A stretch of DNA of 64,000 nucleotides. Origin: Lewinellaceae bacterium. GTDB lineage: Bacteria > Bacteroidota > Bacteroidia > Chitinophagales > Saprospiraceae. Location: assembly GCA_020636105.1 (NCBI GenBank), contig JACJYL010000002.1:558001-622000 (forward strand). Reading direction: 5' to 3'. Below the pieces are notes generated by a model that was not told the origin of the DNA, ran no database searches, and worked only from the letters and a program-made list of their open reading frames with translations. How positions within the stretch are numbered: the stretch's first letter is position 1; every line of letters starts with the position of its first letter. Shown here one piece after another: positions 34,101-41,841 of this stretch. The translations under genes were made by a program, and so were the position numbers.

Positions 34101-35153
34101 CAGATCATAATCAAAAAAACAGTTTCCCCAGGAGAAATCCGGCCAAACCTGATCTCCCACTCCCGCAGTATTCGTCACATTGGAAAAGGTGCCATTAATA
34201 TTTTGGAACAAATTGGCCGGTCCGATGTCTGAATAAAAGACATCCATCCATCCGTCTTTGTTATAATCGCCCACCGAGATCCCCATTCCATTGGCACAAT
34301 CATCAACGCCCACCGAGATACTTACTTCGGTAAATTTCCAGCTGAGCGTCGGATGAGTATCCCCGTCATTCCTAAAAATTTTCATTGAAATAAGATTGGT
34401 TGACAAACAATCATTCACCAAAAAGAGGTCCGGGTCACCATCCCTGTCGAAGTCGGTCCAGCCACCAATAAAACCAAACCCTGTAATTATTCCAGATGCC
34501 GAAAGGACTTCTGAAACGTCTGTAAAAGTCTCATTGCCATTATTATGATACAACCTGTCCTGAGTGGAACCATTGGAGTACCCGGGCACCATATTGTGAT
34601 TGGCCACATAAAGATCCAGGAAACCGTCCTGGTCATAATCTGCCCAGGAGGCAGAAGCCCCCCGGGATTGATCCGTCGTACTGATCCCTGCACTTGCTGT
34701 TATATTGGTAAAAGAGGTTCCGTTATTGTTTTTGAAAAGAACATCCTGGTTTCCGTTGGCCAGAAACAGATCCTGCCAGCCGTCATTATTGAAATCAGCC
34801 GCCGCAGCCCCTGATCCGTCATGTCCTGCGTCTGCCACCCCCAGCATGGAAGCAACATCGGTAAAAGTTCCGTCTCCATTGTTTCTGTATAATTTATTCC
34901 CTTCCAGTCGCATCGTGACATACAGATCGAGATAACCGTCATTGTTGTAATCAAACCAAACTGCTCCACTGCCAATAGACTGAATATCCCCCGGGATGCC
35001 GGTTCCATCATGGATCAAAGCAATGCCCGTAACGGCCGTCTCGTCAGAAAAGGCCTGTCCCCATGCCACACTGCTAAAAGAAGCCAATGCAAACATGCCC
35101 CAAAAGAGCCTGCCATAAAGGAACTGAAGTAAAGGGTAATTTAGACTATTCAT
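28119..35153 (-). CDS. Giant T9SS surface protein B: distinct head, same stalk as A
   Basis: 2344 residues. The signal peptide is longer than in A (about 1-33, ending AWGQ). The head again has FG-GAP/VCBS repeats (DYNNDGYLD, DFNNDGWQD, DYDQDGFLD, DFDRDGDPD, DYDNDGDPD) and an ASPIC/UnbV domain (NHFLKVHLIGTVSNSDGIGS, about 450-535), but its sequence is only distantly related to that of A. From about residue 576 it carries the same twelve 72-residue four-cysteine repeats, SprB-like repeats, HYR modules and T9SS tail, differing at a few dozen positions (for example CPESTMSYT here against CPEITTTYT in A). It lies 78 bp upstream of A on the same strand, so the pair is a tandem duplication and perhaps one transcript. 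Confidence 0.9.
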   Translation of the reverse strand: MNSLNYPLLQFLYGRLFWGMFALASFSSVAWGQAFSDETAVTGIALIHDGTGIPGDIQSIGSGAVWFDYNNDGYLDLYVTMRLEGNKLYRNNGDGTFTDVASMLGVADAGHDGSGAAAADFNNDGWQDLFLANGNQDVLFKNNNGTSFTNITASAGISTTDQSRGASASWADYDQDGFLDLYVANHNMVPGYSNGSTQDRLYHNNGNETFTDVSEVLSASGIITGFGFIGGWTDFDRDGDPDLFLVNDCLSTNLISMKIFRNDGDTHPTLSWKFTEVSISVGVDDCANGMGISVGDYNKDGWMDVFYSDIGPANLFQNINGTFSNVTNTAGVGDQVWPDFSWGNCFFDYDLDGWPDLFLVLGSHHYPASEEPKPNMLFHNKGNGINFTDVSAAMNMNDEGRARTAVYGDYDNDGDPDMFIVNYGEPVLLMRNNNSNGNHFLKVHLIGTVSNSDGIGSYLKLTTSDGMSQYFETRSGSSLGGGDAIDAYFGLGSNTQVTSLEITWPSGIIQVIENISADQYITAVESDDPCVNVSISAPEAVNAEACQGEAFPALMAIAEPGLEVNWYNSPTDGSLLAQSSTTYTPTGAGTFYAETQDPSTGCKSATRTAVTLIIHENPTVNGGLNEFACQGTPVTFTAVAAGGDGNYSFAWPNGLSNTAQLTVAPPTHTSYTVTVTDGNGCTGTDVVTAVVYELPTVMASADGTICSGVCTTLGASASGGTSPYSYSWSGGSAQVCPTTTTVYTVTVTDNHGCEDTDEQMINVLPTPVANAGMDGNVCAGDCYTFAPSASGGEMPYTFQWSGVQQTEVCPAETTTYTLTVTGNNGCSATDDLTLTVVDLPQVDAGTDENLCQGACYTFAPTASGGTGSYGYAWSSGTTEVCPTQTTPYTVTVTDGNGCSSTDQITLNVFDLPTVNAGDDVSLCLGACYTFTPSGSGGSGTYSYAWSGGQTTVCPESTMSYTVTITDGNGCTSTDEITIEVFSLPQASAGSDQSFCEGGCYTFFPTATGGSGGYSYAWSSGTTEVCPTQTTNYTLTVTDSNGCAATDELMITVWEVPTVDAGADINLCQGACYTFAPTTSGGTGSYSYAWSSGTTEVCPTQTTSYTVTVTDGNGCSSTDQITVNVFDLPTVNAGDDASICAGDCYTFSPSAFGGSGNYSYAWSSGQATVCPAGTTTYTVTVTDANGCTATDEIMISVTMPPSANAGNDVALCVGDCYTFEPVAGGGSPPYNFSWSGDGSTTVCPSQTTTYILTVTDTNGCSAQDNIQVTVHSLPSLDAGSDVVICEGSCYTFAPTASGGSGSYSYSWSSVTTEVCPIQTTTYTVTVTDGNGCSVMDGLTVFVSPLPEAFAGADVTLCPGDCYTFNPTGSEGAEPYTYAWSGNESTVCPSQTSTYTVTLTDANGCTATDDLTLSVLPPLATVAASDASLCPGDCYTLSATATGGSGSYTYAWSGNETTVCPNQTTTYTVTATDSNGCTAQDELTLTVYDPTSPLAVSKELCEGDCVDYAASTFELMAFVIEGETTSGLTFCEAGTYTIEALDGNGCTTSVTFTIEVTAPPTANAGADQTLTCSVTEVTIGQNLPEDGIAYSWSNGINTPQQTINEAGTYVLTATNTALGCSTTDEVEITMNTTPPTADAGTDLELTCAHPTALANGNSSSQGTGYSYQWTTTEGTILNGGMTLMPELSAPGTYLLTVLNSENGCVSQDELTVTEAELPELALQNLTHVECPDGATGSITVGGTGGADTYSYAWSNGATGATIGDLSAGMYTVTLTDGNSCEVSLSIQVTDPPAIVLVLSATAETGSSANDGSITATVSGGTPGYEYLWSTGGTGSTIENLSPALYHLSVTDSNGCMKIDSARVNSFDCQSITTQTTANNYICPGSSSGSLSIDEITGGTAPYNILWSTGSSAISIGSLAGGHYSTTITDANNCEVILPFDVTEEDTIAPTLITQDITVYLDENGTAELTAAMIDGGSSDNCSAVSFELNNTALNCTNTGSQEYAVKLWDENGNSDSTTVMITVLDTIAPVFIFCPENVVSMNCLAVEYELPEAEDNCGIETMTQTEGLSTGSTFVEGVTPIVYQVSDASGNTATCSFTVTVENTLEVESTFSAYSCDPVYPFTATLTATGGTAEYSYLWNDSSTSQETILAAPGPWSWTVTDSQGCEQSGEITATIPDTISITLIATASTDMEWNGAIDATVTGGSGTYGFEWRDEMGNLFATGEDLDGIPAGNYCLWVFDEDGCIAGECVEVENITGTGNIALDQSIVLSPNPTSNILRVQFDLPKKEKATLNLLDINGHQLWQTEKRAEVDEVEVDMRVFSEGVYLLKIVTENGMIVKRVVVNK
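28127..33426 (-). repeat. 5.3-kb near-identical direct repeat, copy B
   Basis: Partner of 21113-26412. The absence of indels across a region of internal 216-bp repeats, which are themselves prone to slippage, suggests recent homogenisation or strong constraint on length. Confidence 0.88.
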
Positions 35154-35610
35154 TAATCGGGGATTTTTATCTATTCAAAAAAGAAAAAAGTTTTGGAAAA
35201 AAGTTTTCACCCTTGGTTATTCCGCTCCAACGGTTTTGATCACCATTATCGGAACCTTTCGACCGGTTGTTACTTTCCGCGCCTGTAATGAAAACTGAAT
35301 TCATCTCTTAATCCGGTGATCATAAAAAACCAGACTGGACAGGGCTACAAAAATGCAAGGCAAATATTAAGTTCCCTTGCGTTTAAATACAAAAATTATA
35401 TTTCGAAGAGTATCATCCTTCAAAACAGTACACTTAAATTTACGTAAAGATTGAGAATTTGTTACAAAATTTCCAAGTAATGATTTTGCAATTTTGGAAA
35501 AAAGAGACATAGAAGTCAAGAGAAAAAAAACGTGCCGTAATTTTTCGATTTTAGAGCACTCTTTGGGGTTCCCCGGAGATTTTTCCGTAAGGTATTTAAC
35601 AAAAAATCAT
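35154..35610. other. Non-coding gap upstream of giant gene B
   Basis: A 457-bp AT-rich region between the start of giant gene B and the stop of mltG. No gene, repeat or convincing promoter was recognised; a short frame at 35494-35988 on the plus strand is a shadow of mltG. It must hold the promoter for giant gene B if that gene is transcribed alone. Confidence 0.5.
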
Positions 35611-36636
35611 TTAGCGATACCCAAGGTTTTTTTTATAAATCTGGACATTCCTGTTATGCGCTTCCAGGGTTTTGGCAAAATTATGCAATCCGGAACCATC
35701 TCCACGGGCACAGAAAAATATATAATCATGTTGTTCTGCATTGAGGACGGCATCAATACTTTCGATAGAGGCCATGGAGATGGGGCCAGGAGGCAATCCG
35801 GCATAAATATAAGTATTATAGGGAGAATCGAAATTGATGTGGTAATTCAACACCCTTTTGGTATCAAAATCACGGGTAGCAAAAACTGCCGTAGGATCTG
35901 CCTGGAGTCTGATCCCTTTTTCCAGCCGATTGAGATAAACCCCCGCCATTCTCTTTTTTTCACTTTTTTGCTGGGTTTCCCTTTCTAAAATAGAGGCCAG
36001 GGTGTATACCTCCGCGGGAGTCATTTCGAGTGCCTTCGCCTTTTTGAGCCTGTTTTTCTTACTCCAAAAATTATCGTGTTCTTTAATCATCCTGTCCATG
36101 AACTGCTCCGGAGTGGTATCCCAGTAAAATTCATAGGTATTCGGAATGAACAAACTCATCAGGGTTTCTTTAGAATAATTTATTTTTCGCAAATAGTCCG
36201 GATCGGAAAAAAGCGTTTTAAGGGTTAAAGAATCCGGTTCAATAAAACGGGCTACCTTGCCCGCCACTTCATCCGTCAGTCGCGCATTATTGATGACCAC
36301 ATCAACAGGAGACTGTTTGCCGTTGCGCAGGTGACGAATGAGGTCTATGGTGTTCCAGCCCGGGGAAATTTCAAATCTTCCACTACGCATGGGAGAACGT
36401 TTATAATTCATTTTAACCGCCAGCCGGGTAAAAATTTCCTTATTCTGGACCAGACCTTTGGTATTAAGAATTTCGAGAACTTTGTCAAATTCGGAATGGG
36501 TGGGAATTTCGATAAAATAACTGTCCAACCCTTCCGGAACCGCAGGCCCTCCAATGAATTTTTTATAAAAATAACCTGCAAAAATAACTGCTGCCAATAA
36601 AATCACTACAGCATACCTGATCAACTTTGTCATCAC
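35611..36636 (-). CDS. mltG: Endolytic murein transglycosylase
   Basis: 341 residues. One N-terminal membrane anchor (AVVILLAAVIFAGYFY, about 9-24), then a LysM-like domain, then the YceG catalytic domain. Conserved catalytic-domain blocks are SLFIPNTYEFYWDT, VYTLASILERETQ with the catalytic glutamate, GIRLQADPTAVFA, SPYNTYIYAGLPPGPIS and FFCARGDGSGLHNFAKTLEAHN (in two parts). MltG cuts nascent glycan strands at the inner membrane and sets their length. Length and layout match the family. Same strand as panB, 135 bp downstream of it. Confidence 0.95.
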   Translation of the reverse strand: MMTKLIRYAVVILLAAVIFAGYFYKKFIGGPAVPEGLDSYFIEIPTHSEFDKVLEILNTKGLVQNKEIFTRLAVKMNYKRSPMRSGRFEISPGWNTIDLIRHLRNGKQSPVDVVINNARLTDEVAGKVARFIEPDSLTLKTLFSDPDYLRKINYSKETLMSLFIPNTYEFYWDTTPEQFMDRMIKEHDNFWSKKNRLKKAKALEMTPAEVYTLASILERETQQKSEKKRMAGVYLNRLEKGIRLQADPTAVFATRDFDTKRVLNYHINFDSPYNTYIYAGLPPGPISMASIESIDAVLNAEQHDYIFFCARGDGSGLHNFAKTLEAHNRNVQIYKKNLGYR

Positions 36637-36771
36637 AATAAATTAAATATCAATAAATTATATCATGGATTCGAAAAGAAACCGTCAAAAACCTGGCGAA
36701 AAGCATTGACGTAAACAGACCGGGGCAAATCACTTGTCGGTATTTAATGATCAATAACTGTACCACCGGAA

Positions 36772-37587
36772 TTAATATTGTTCTTTTTCGTTTGGAAAAT
36801 CAAGTGCCTTAACATCCCGAATGTAATGTTGAACGGCTCCTTTAATTTCATCAAAGAGGTTTAGGTACCGCCTTAAAAAACGAGGTTTAAAATCTTTGTT
36901 TAAACCAAGTAAATCATGCAGCACAAGTACTTGTCCGTCTGTATCAGGGCCAGCACCGATACCAATGGTAGGAATACTTAGAGATTCCGAAACTTTTTTA
37001 GCCAAATTGGCAGGTATTTTTTCCAGCACAATAGCGAAACACCCCATTTTTTCCAACAATAAGGCATCATTGATCAACTTTTCAGCTTCTTCTCCTTCTT
37101 TTGCCCGAACGGTGTAGGTTCCGAATTTATATATGGACTGTGGCGTCAATCCCAGGTGTCCCATTACCGGAACTCCGGCAGATAATATCCTTTTTATAGA
37201 AGTTTTGATTTCGGCACCTCCTTCGAGTTTAACCGCATGGGCACCGGATTCTTTCATAATACGGATGGCCGAGGCAAGCGCTTTCTTGGAATTGCCCTGA
37301 TAAGCCCCGAAAGGCAGATCCACCACAACCAAAGATCGTTTGATGGCTCTTATGACGGAGGAAGCGTGATAAATCATCTGATCGAGGGTAATGGGCAATG
37401 TGGTTTCATGGCCCGCCATTACATTGGAGGCAGAATCACCAACCAAAATAACATCAATACCGGCTTCATCGACAATTTTCGCGAGCGAATAGTCGTATGC
37501 GGTCAACATGCTTATTTTTTCACCATTGTCTTTCATGGAGCGTAAGACATGCGTCGTTATCCGTTTAACTTCTTTACTTACAGACAT
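36772..37587 (-). CDS. panB: 3-methyl-2-oxobutanoate hydroxymethyltransferase
   Basis: 271 residues. PanB transfers a hydroxymethyl group from methylene-tetrahydrofolate to 2-oxoisovalerate, the first committed step to pantothenate and coenzyme A. Hallmarks: MLTAYDYSLAKIVDEAGID, ILVGDSASNVMAGHETTLPI with a metal-binding Asp, VVVDLPFGAYQ, HAVKLEGG, PVMGHLGLTPQS, CFAIVLEKIPANLA with the catalytic Glu, PTIGIGAGPDTDGQVLVLHDL. Length is normal. No other pan gene is in the window. Confidence 0.97.
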   Translation of the reverse strand: MSVSKEVKRITTHVLRSMKDNGEKISMLTAYDYSLAKIVDEAGIDVILVGDSASNVMAGHETTLPITLDQMIYHASSVIRAIKRSLVVVDLPFGAYQGNSKKALASAIRIMKESGAHAVKLEGGAEIKTSIKRILSAGVPVMGHLGLTPQSIYKFGTYTVRAKEGEEAEKLINDALLLEKMGCFAIVLEKIPANLAKKVSESLSIPTIGIGAGPDTDGQVLVLHDLLGLNKDFKPRFLRRYLNLFDEIKGAVQHYIRDVKALDFPNEKEQY

Positions 37588-37723
37588 AATTTATATTTTA
37601 AGGGCACAATATATGCAGCAGGATTCATTTCTACCCATTCGGGGTCCCGGATTTTATTGGAAATATGATTAAATACTAAGTAATCCATACGTCATACACG
37701 CGTCATACAAGGTTGATTTAAAA

Positions 37724-37754
37724 TTGTTGGAGAGAAAAAATTGGCTTACCTTTG
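37724..37754 (+). promoter_or_regulatory. Putative promoter of the DUF4249 gene
   Basis: TTG at 37724-37726, a 20-base spacer and TACCTTTG at 37747-37754, both elements of the Bacteroidota consensus. Transcription from here would give a leader of about 220 bases before 37980. Confidence 0.5.
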
Positions 37755-37760
37755 CCGACC

Positions 37761-37979
37761 GAAATAAGCCGTGCCTTTTCAGTGTTAATTCCATGAGGAG
37801 GTTCAAAGGGTTAAAGTTGAGCGCAGCTAAATTTCGTCACTTTATGCCGAAAGCAGATTCCCGGACTGAAAAGCCGGAAAGATTTAGTGGGATACTTTTT
37901 TTTTAATCATTAACCTTTTTCTTTCTTTTTGAAGAAGCTTTTTTCGGAAAAATATAGGCTCTTAAAAAATATGATATTC
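37761..37979 (+). other. Long untranslated leader, possibly structured
   Basis: About 220 bases between the predicted promoter and the DUF4249 start. CTTTTCAGT near 37776 and ACTGAAAAG near 37865 form a 9-bp inverted repeat enclosing about 80 bases, and a run of nine T follows at about 37895, shortly before the gene. The arrangement could be an attenuator or riboswitch-like leader, but I recognise no known class. A 60-codon frame here (37724-37906) has no features of a real protein. Confidence 0.3.
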
Positions 37980-38975
37980 ATGAAAAACTTTAGTTATTTG
38001 TTGTTAGTCACCTTGTTTTTCTCTGCCTGCACGACAGATTTTCAGCTGGAGGGTGAATGGAAAGACATTCCTGTAGTTTACGGATTCATTTCCGTTACCG
38101 ATACTGCCCACTATGTACGTGTGGAAAAGGCCTTTCTAGAACCAGGGGGTGATGCCAATCAAATTGCTCAAATTCCCGATTCATTGTATTATGACAATGC
38201 AACCGTGCAGATCAAAAATATTGACACGGGCGAAGTATTTGACCTGGAAAAAGTGGATGGTAACCTGGAAGGATACCAAAGAGATGCCGGTGTTTTTGCC
38301 GACGCTCCCAATTATCTTTACAAAATAAAGGCTGAAGAAGCAGGATTTGAAGGAGGGGAAAACATTCAGATCATCGTCAATACCGGGAATGATGAAAAAC
38401 TCATCAAAGGAACAACCAAAGTGCTGGAACCTATGATTCCAAGCGAAAACCTGCCCAACCAGTCGCTGGCCCTTGATGATTATAACAGGATCATCACCAT
38501 ACGCTGGGATCATGGAGAGGAAACCAAGATTTTTGACCTCCGCCTGATCATCAGGTACAAGGAATCCGTACCCAACACGAGTGACTATGTGGATAAAAGC
38601 GTCGAGTGGTTACTTGATCGAAGGTTGCTCAACGATGAAAAAAGAACCAAATCTACTTTTAAATTCGCCGCTGAAGAATTTTACAAATTTTTAGGCCAGG
38701 CTATTGAAGAAAATCCTGCCGTTGAAAGAAAAAATCTCCGGGTGGATATCAACATTGTAGGAGGTGGTGCTGAATTTTTAGAGTACCTGACTATTTCAGA
38801 TGCGAATCTGGGCATTACGAGTTCTAACCAGGTTCCTGTGTATACAAACCTATCTGAAGGTTATGGCATTTTTACCTCCAAAGGTTATGCGGTAAGAGAA
38901 GGATTGTACTTAAATGTAATTGCACAGGATAGTCTGGAAAGCGGAATTTATACCAAACTACTGAATTTCAATTAA
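37980..38975 (+). CDS. DUF4249 lipoprotein
   Basis: 331 residues from MKNFSYLLLVTLFF; an ATG three codons upstream and a TTG at 37929 are alternatives. The lipobox FFSAC places it in the outer membrane. The mature protein shows the DUF4249 pattern: an early VVYGFISVTDTAHYVRVEKAF strand pair (in parts), DATVQI-like and YLYKIKAEEAGF strands, and the C-terminal LTISDANLGI and NLSEGYGIFTSKG segment. DUF4249 proteins usually lie beside a TonB-dependent receptor in Bacteroidota and probably work with it in outer-membrane uptake. No receptor gene is next to this one; the next gene is a LOG-family enzyme 42 bp downstream. Confidence 0.85.
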   Translation: MKNFSYLLLVTLFFSACTTDFQLEGEWKDIPVVYGFISVTDTAHYVRVEKAFLEPGGDANQIAQIPDSLYYDNATVQIKNIDTGEVFDLEKVDGNLEGYQRDAGVFADAPNYLYKIKAEEAGFEGGENIQIIVNTGNDEKLIKGTTKVLEPMIPSENLPNQSLALDDYNRIITIRWDHGEETKIFDLRLIIRYKESVPNTSDYVDKSVEWLLDRRLLNDEKRTKSTFKFAAEEFYKFLGQAIEENPAVERKNLRVDINIVGGGAEFLEYLTISDANLGITSSNQVPVYTNLSEGYGIFTSKGYAVREGLYLNVIAQDSLESGIYTKLLNFN

Positions 38976-39017
38976 TTAAAAAGTCTTTGCTATGTCTACT
39001 GAAAAACTGCTGTTATT

Positions 39018-39587
39018 ATGAATTCGATTGCTGTTTATTGTGGTTCAAATAAAGGGAAGGATACTGCCTATGCCGAAGCTGCCCATCAATTGGGAACGTA
39101 CCTGGCTCAAAATAATATTGAAATAATATACGGTGCCGGCAATATCGGTTTAATGGGCATCCTGGCTGATGCTGCTTTGACCAACGGCGGCGTGGTAACC
39201 GGTGTAATTCCTCATTTTTTAAAGGAAAAAGAAGTGTGTCACCTCGGGCTCACCCATCTTTTCCTGGTCGACAGCATGCACCAGAGAAAAGTGGAAATGA
39301 CCAAACTCTCCGATGGGGCCATCATTTTACCTGGAGGATTCGGCACCCTCGACGAAATGTTCGAGATCATCACCCTTGTCCAACTTGGACAAACGCAACA
39401 GCCTATCGGTATGTTGAATGTTAATGGATATTACGACCACCTTATCGCTCACCTGGATAAAATGACGGAAGAAGGGTTTGTAATTCCCGAACACCGGGAA
39501 TTAATTTATGCTTCGACGGATATCGACTACCTGGTTACCAAAATGAATACCCATCAATTCAAGGAAGCCAATAAATGGATCAGTTAA
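39018..39587 (+). CDS. LOG-family Rossmann protein (nucleoside 5'-monophosphate phosphoribohydrolase)
   Basis: 189 residues. Family motifs are SIAVYCGSNKGKD at the start, YGAGNIGLMGILADAALTNGG (in parts), SMHQRKVEMTKLSDG, and the signature ILPGGFGTLDEMFEI near residue 97. LOG (TIGR00730) enzymes cleave the N-glycosidic bond of nucleoside 5'-monophosphates, AMP in many bacteria and cytokinin nucleotides in plants. Cytoplasmic. Length is normal. It follows the DUF4249 gene by 42 bases and might be cotranscribed, although no functional link is evident. Confidence 0.92.
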   Translation: MNSIAVYCGSNKGKDTAYAEAAHQLGTYLAQNNIEIIYGAGNIGLMGILADAALTNGGVVTGVIPHFLKEKEVCHLGLTHLFLVDSMHQRKVEMTKLSDGAIILPGGFGTLDEMFEIITLVQLGQTQQPIGMLNVNGYYDHLIAHLDKMTEEGFVIPEHRELIYASTDIDYLVTKMNTHQFKEANKWIS

Positions 39588-40028
39588 AATGGTCGCTCGT
39601 TCATTCCCCCCGGGTGATGCAGGGGTCTTCCGAAAATTTCATTTTGAGGAGGAGTACAAACTACCGGGCAAGGTACTCTTTTGAGCCTTTGGCGCCTTTT
39701 CATCCAGGCCCAGATCAATGTGATGAATAATAATGTCATGGTCTTAAAACTAATTGATAATTAAGTAAATCGGGGTTATTTTTCCTTTTTTCAAATCGTT
39801 GTCTGCCGTAAACTTTGAAATCGTTGTGTTCCCCCAAACGGTAGTAGAACGCGAATTTCAATGACCTGTTTCACGGTTTACATTTTTTTGGACGTAAAAT
39901 TTTCAAAAGGCCACATTTTGAGGTAAAAAACCAGGCTAAATTTACGTTCTTAAAGAAAAAAGACAGCCAACCGTTTTTTTAAGTGTACAACTGGACAAAA
40001 AAATTTGTTTGATTAAAACAATTATTCC
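39588..40028. other. Non-coding gap, one candidate micro-ORF
   Basis: A 441-bp region with no recognised family or repeat. The only notable frame is a 51-codon minus-strand ORF at 39584-39739 (see findings), which starts with a hydrophobic MTLLFITLIWAW segment followed by KRRQRLKR. No promoter or terminator for the peptidase gene at 40029 was recognised. Confidence 0.4.
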
Positions 40029-41696
40029 GTGAAAAACCTAATAAGCCTTATCCTACTTCTGGGCAGCATCAACTGCTTTGCTCAGCATGATTTTTATCAA
40101 CACGCGCCTTATGAATTTACCCATGCAGATACCTTACGAGGCATGTTGCGCCCGGAGCGAACTTGTTTCGATGTCACCTTTTATGATCTGAACCTAAAAA
40201 TCGATCCGGAAAAAAGGAGTATCAACGGTTATGTAAAAATGGTTTACCGTACCCTGGAAGATTTCAAAACCCTACAGGTGGATCTATTCCAGAACATGGA
40301 TATTTTAAAGATTAAACACGGAGAAGAAACCTTGAATTATCGCAGGGAAGAGAATGCTGTTTTTGTGGATTTCCCCCGGACTCAGAAAAAAGGGAAAACA
40401 GATAATATTCAAATTTATTATTTCGGCATTCCACAGCCGGCTTTTAACCCTCCGTGGGACGGTGGTTTTGTGTGGAGCGCGGACCGGAAGGGAGATCCCT
40501 GGATCGGGGTGGCCTGCGAAGGCGATGGAGCGAGCCTCTGGTGGCCAAATAAAGATCACCTTTCCGACGAACCCGACAGCATGGGCATTAATATTACCAT
40601 TCCTCCCGGCCTTACCTGCGTGGCCAATGGTAACCTGCGTTCAGTTGAGCCACAAAAAAACGGCAATACGTTCCATTGGTTCGTATCTTACCCCATCAAC
40701 AATTACAACGTTACCCTCAACATCGCGGATTACGCCCATTTTTCAGAAACCTACACTTCCTTTGACGGCGCCCCTCTTGACCTGGATTATTATGTGCTGA
40801 GTTACAATTTGGAAAAGGCTAAAGAGCATTTCAAACAGGTGCATAAAGTTTTAGCCTGTTATGAGCGCTTTTTTGGAAAATATCCTTTTTGGAACGACGG
40901 CTTCGGCATGGTCGAAACGCCCTACCTGGGGATGGAACACCAGGGAGCCATCGCTTATGGCAATGCCTATAAAAGGGGGTATCTCGGAGGCATGATCCCC
41001 AGGGATATGAATTGGGACTATATCATCGTGCATGAAACCGCACATGAGTATTTCGGCAACAGCGTTAGTTGCAGGGATCTGAGTGAAATGTGGATCCACG
41101 AGTCTTTTGCCACTTATATGGAGGCGCTTTACGTAGAATGTATTTACAGTTATGAGGATGCTGTCCGGTATATGCAGACCAAGCGGCTCTTTTTAGGAAA
41201 TGTGGAACCGATCCTGGGGCCAAAAGATGTCAATTGGGAAAACTGGCAGGTTAGCGACCATTATAACAAAGGCGCCTGGGTACTCCATACCCTCCGCCAC
41301 ACCATCAATGATGATGTCAAATGGTTTGACCTGCTCCATGGGTTTTATCAGCAATTTGAACTCCAAAATATCACTACCCAGGATTTTGTCGATTATGTCA
41401 ACAACTGCACGCAAAAGGATTATACGGCTTTTTTCGACCAGTATCTAGAATACCCGGGGCTCCCGGTACTCCAATACCAAATCACCAAAAAAGACAACGA
41501 CCTGGAAGTCAAATACAAATGGGAAGCAGATGTACCCGGTTTCAATATGCCTGTTATGCTCGGACAAAAAGGAGCTTACCAAATGGTGAGTCCAAACACC
41601 AAAAGCTGGCAAACCATTATCCTGAAAGGACTTTCCAAAAAGGATTTTGCGATTGCTGAAGATCTGTTTTTGATCGAGGTAAAAAAGGTGAAGTGA
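40029..41696 (+). CDS. M1-family metallopeptidase
   Basis: 555 residues from a GTG start that directly precedes a signal peptide (MKNLISLILLLGSINCFAQ). Catalytic zinc site: HETAHEYFGNS with the third ligand in WIHESFATYMEA exactly 18 residues after the second histidine, the HExxH-x18-E gluzincin pattern. The substrate amino-terminus motif GxMEN is replaced by GMEHQGAIAYGN. The N-terminal domain is the usual beta-saddle; the helical C-terminal domain of large M1 enzymes is short or missing, as is common in this roughly 550-residue Bacteroidota group. It is likely a periplasmic or secreted aminopeptidase. No sorting domain is seen at the C-terminus (DLFLIEVKKVK). Confidence 0.92.
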   Translation: MKNLISLILLLGSINCFAQHDFYQHAPYEFTHADTLRGMLRPERTCFDVTFYDLNLKIDPEKRSINGYVKMVYRTLEDFKTLQVDLFQNMDILKIKHGEETLNYRREENAVFVDFPRTQKKGKTDNIQIYYFGIPQPAFNPPWDGGFVWSADRKGDPWIGVACEGDGASLWWPNKDHLSDEPDSMGINITIPPGLTCVANGNLRSVEPQKNGNTFHWFVSYPINNYNVTLNIADYAHFSETYTSFDGAPLDLDYYVLSYNLEKAKEHFKQVHKVLACYERFFGKYPFWNDGFGMVETPYLGMEHQGAIAYGNAYKRGYLGGMIPRDMNWDYIIVHETAHEYFGNSVSCRDLSEMWIHESFATYMEALYVECIYSYEDAVRYMQTKRLFLGNVEPILGPKDVNWENWQVSDHYNKGAWVLHTLRHTINDDVKWFDLLHGFYQQFELQNITTQDFVDYVNNCTQKDYTAFFDQYLEYPGLPVLQYQITKKDNDLEVKYKWEADVPGFNMPVMLGQKGAYQMVSPNTKSWQTIILKGLSKKDFAIAEDLFLIEVKKVK

Positions 41697-41817
41697 TATA
41701 CAGGGGGTGTTCAAAAAATGGTATCATTTGCCGGCGCACGCCATGGCCCTCGTGGAAGCAGCCCGTCTGGCATACTTTTCTGAACAATCTCGAAAATGAA
41801 TGAATTTAAACTTCATT

Positions 41818-41841
41818 ACCTGCCGGCGTGCCTTGGCAGGT
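41818..41841. repeat. REP-like palindromic element, copy 5
   Basis: ACCTGCC-GGCGTGCCTT-GGCAGGT: a perfect 7-bp inverted repeat, with a core nearly identical to that at 49013-49040. The remainder of the gap 41697-42072 has an IS-end-like GGGGGTGTTCAAAA at 41702-41715 and a terminator at 41998-42039. Confidence 0.7.

Noticed and set aside
37724..37906. 60-codon plus-strand frame before the DUF4249 gene
   Set aside because: No start signal, no recognisable sequence, and it overlaps the predicted promoter.
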